The position numbers and the translations under genes were made by a program. Shown here one piece after another: positions 5,944 through 7,133 of a stretch of 7,133 nt of DNA. The stretch comes from Trebonia sp. (GTDB lineage Bacteria; Actinomycetota; Actinomycetes; Streptosporangiales; Streptosporangiaceae). The notes below the pieces were generated by a model. That model worked only from the letters and a program-made list of their open reading frames with translations, had not been told where the DNA came from and searched no databases. The number at the start of each line of letters is the position of its first letter. Within the stretch, counting starts at the first letter, position 1. The stretch spans positions 1-7,133 of the forward strand of contig JASHXJ010000316.1 of assembly GCA_030043595.1 (NCBI GenBank), read 5' to 3'.

Positions 5944-7133
<1,190 letters not shown>

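Overview
The window comes from a high-GC, actinobacterium-like chromosome. The flanking genes are strongly G/C-biased at third codon positions, starts include GTG and TTG, and stop/start overlaps are tight. The family content (glycogen debranching enzyme, GH15 glucoamylase-type protein, 14-TM DHA2 efflux transporters) fits a soil actinomycete. Species cannot be named from this sequence. Every recognised gene lies on the minus strand, so transcription runs from the right edge to the left edge.

In transcription order: (1) 7133-5944, the C-terminal portion of a GlgX-type glycogen debranching enzyme (GH13), cut by the window edge. (2) 5942-4506 and (3) 4509-3031, two tandem paralogous MFS transporters of the DHA2 (EmrB/QacA) family. 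glgX and both transporters are packed stop-to-start (TGA-G-TTG, then ATGA), so they look like one translationally coupled unit. (4) A 116-bp gap with a good Shine-Dalgarno sequence and a TATAAC box. (5) 2914-1169, an N6-adenine DNA methyltransferase, and (6) 1175-453, a restriction endonuclease of the PaeR7I/XhoI family, overlapping by 7 nt. Together these form a complete-looking Type II restriction-modification module, predicted from family to act on CTCGAG. (7) A 341-bp non-coding stretch. (8) 111-1, the first 37 codons of a GH15-family glycoside hydrolase, cut by the left edge.

The restriction-modification pair has clearly lower G+C (roughly 55-60% in most sampled 60-base blocks, against about 67-78% in the transporters). 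It is probably a horizontally acquired cassette sitting between two carbohydrate-metabolism genes. No integrase, transposase, controller (C) protein, tRNA or CRISPR array is visible.

I found no wholly new system. The points most worth a second look are: three copies of the module's own predicted target, CTCGAG, inside the endonuclease gene and none in the methyltransferase gene; and an A/T-richer, operator-like inverted repeat buried in the unusual C-terminal tail of glgX, just ahead of the efflux genes, whose first gene has a non-standard start.
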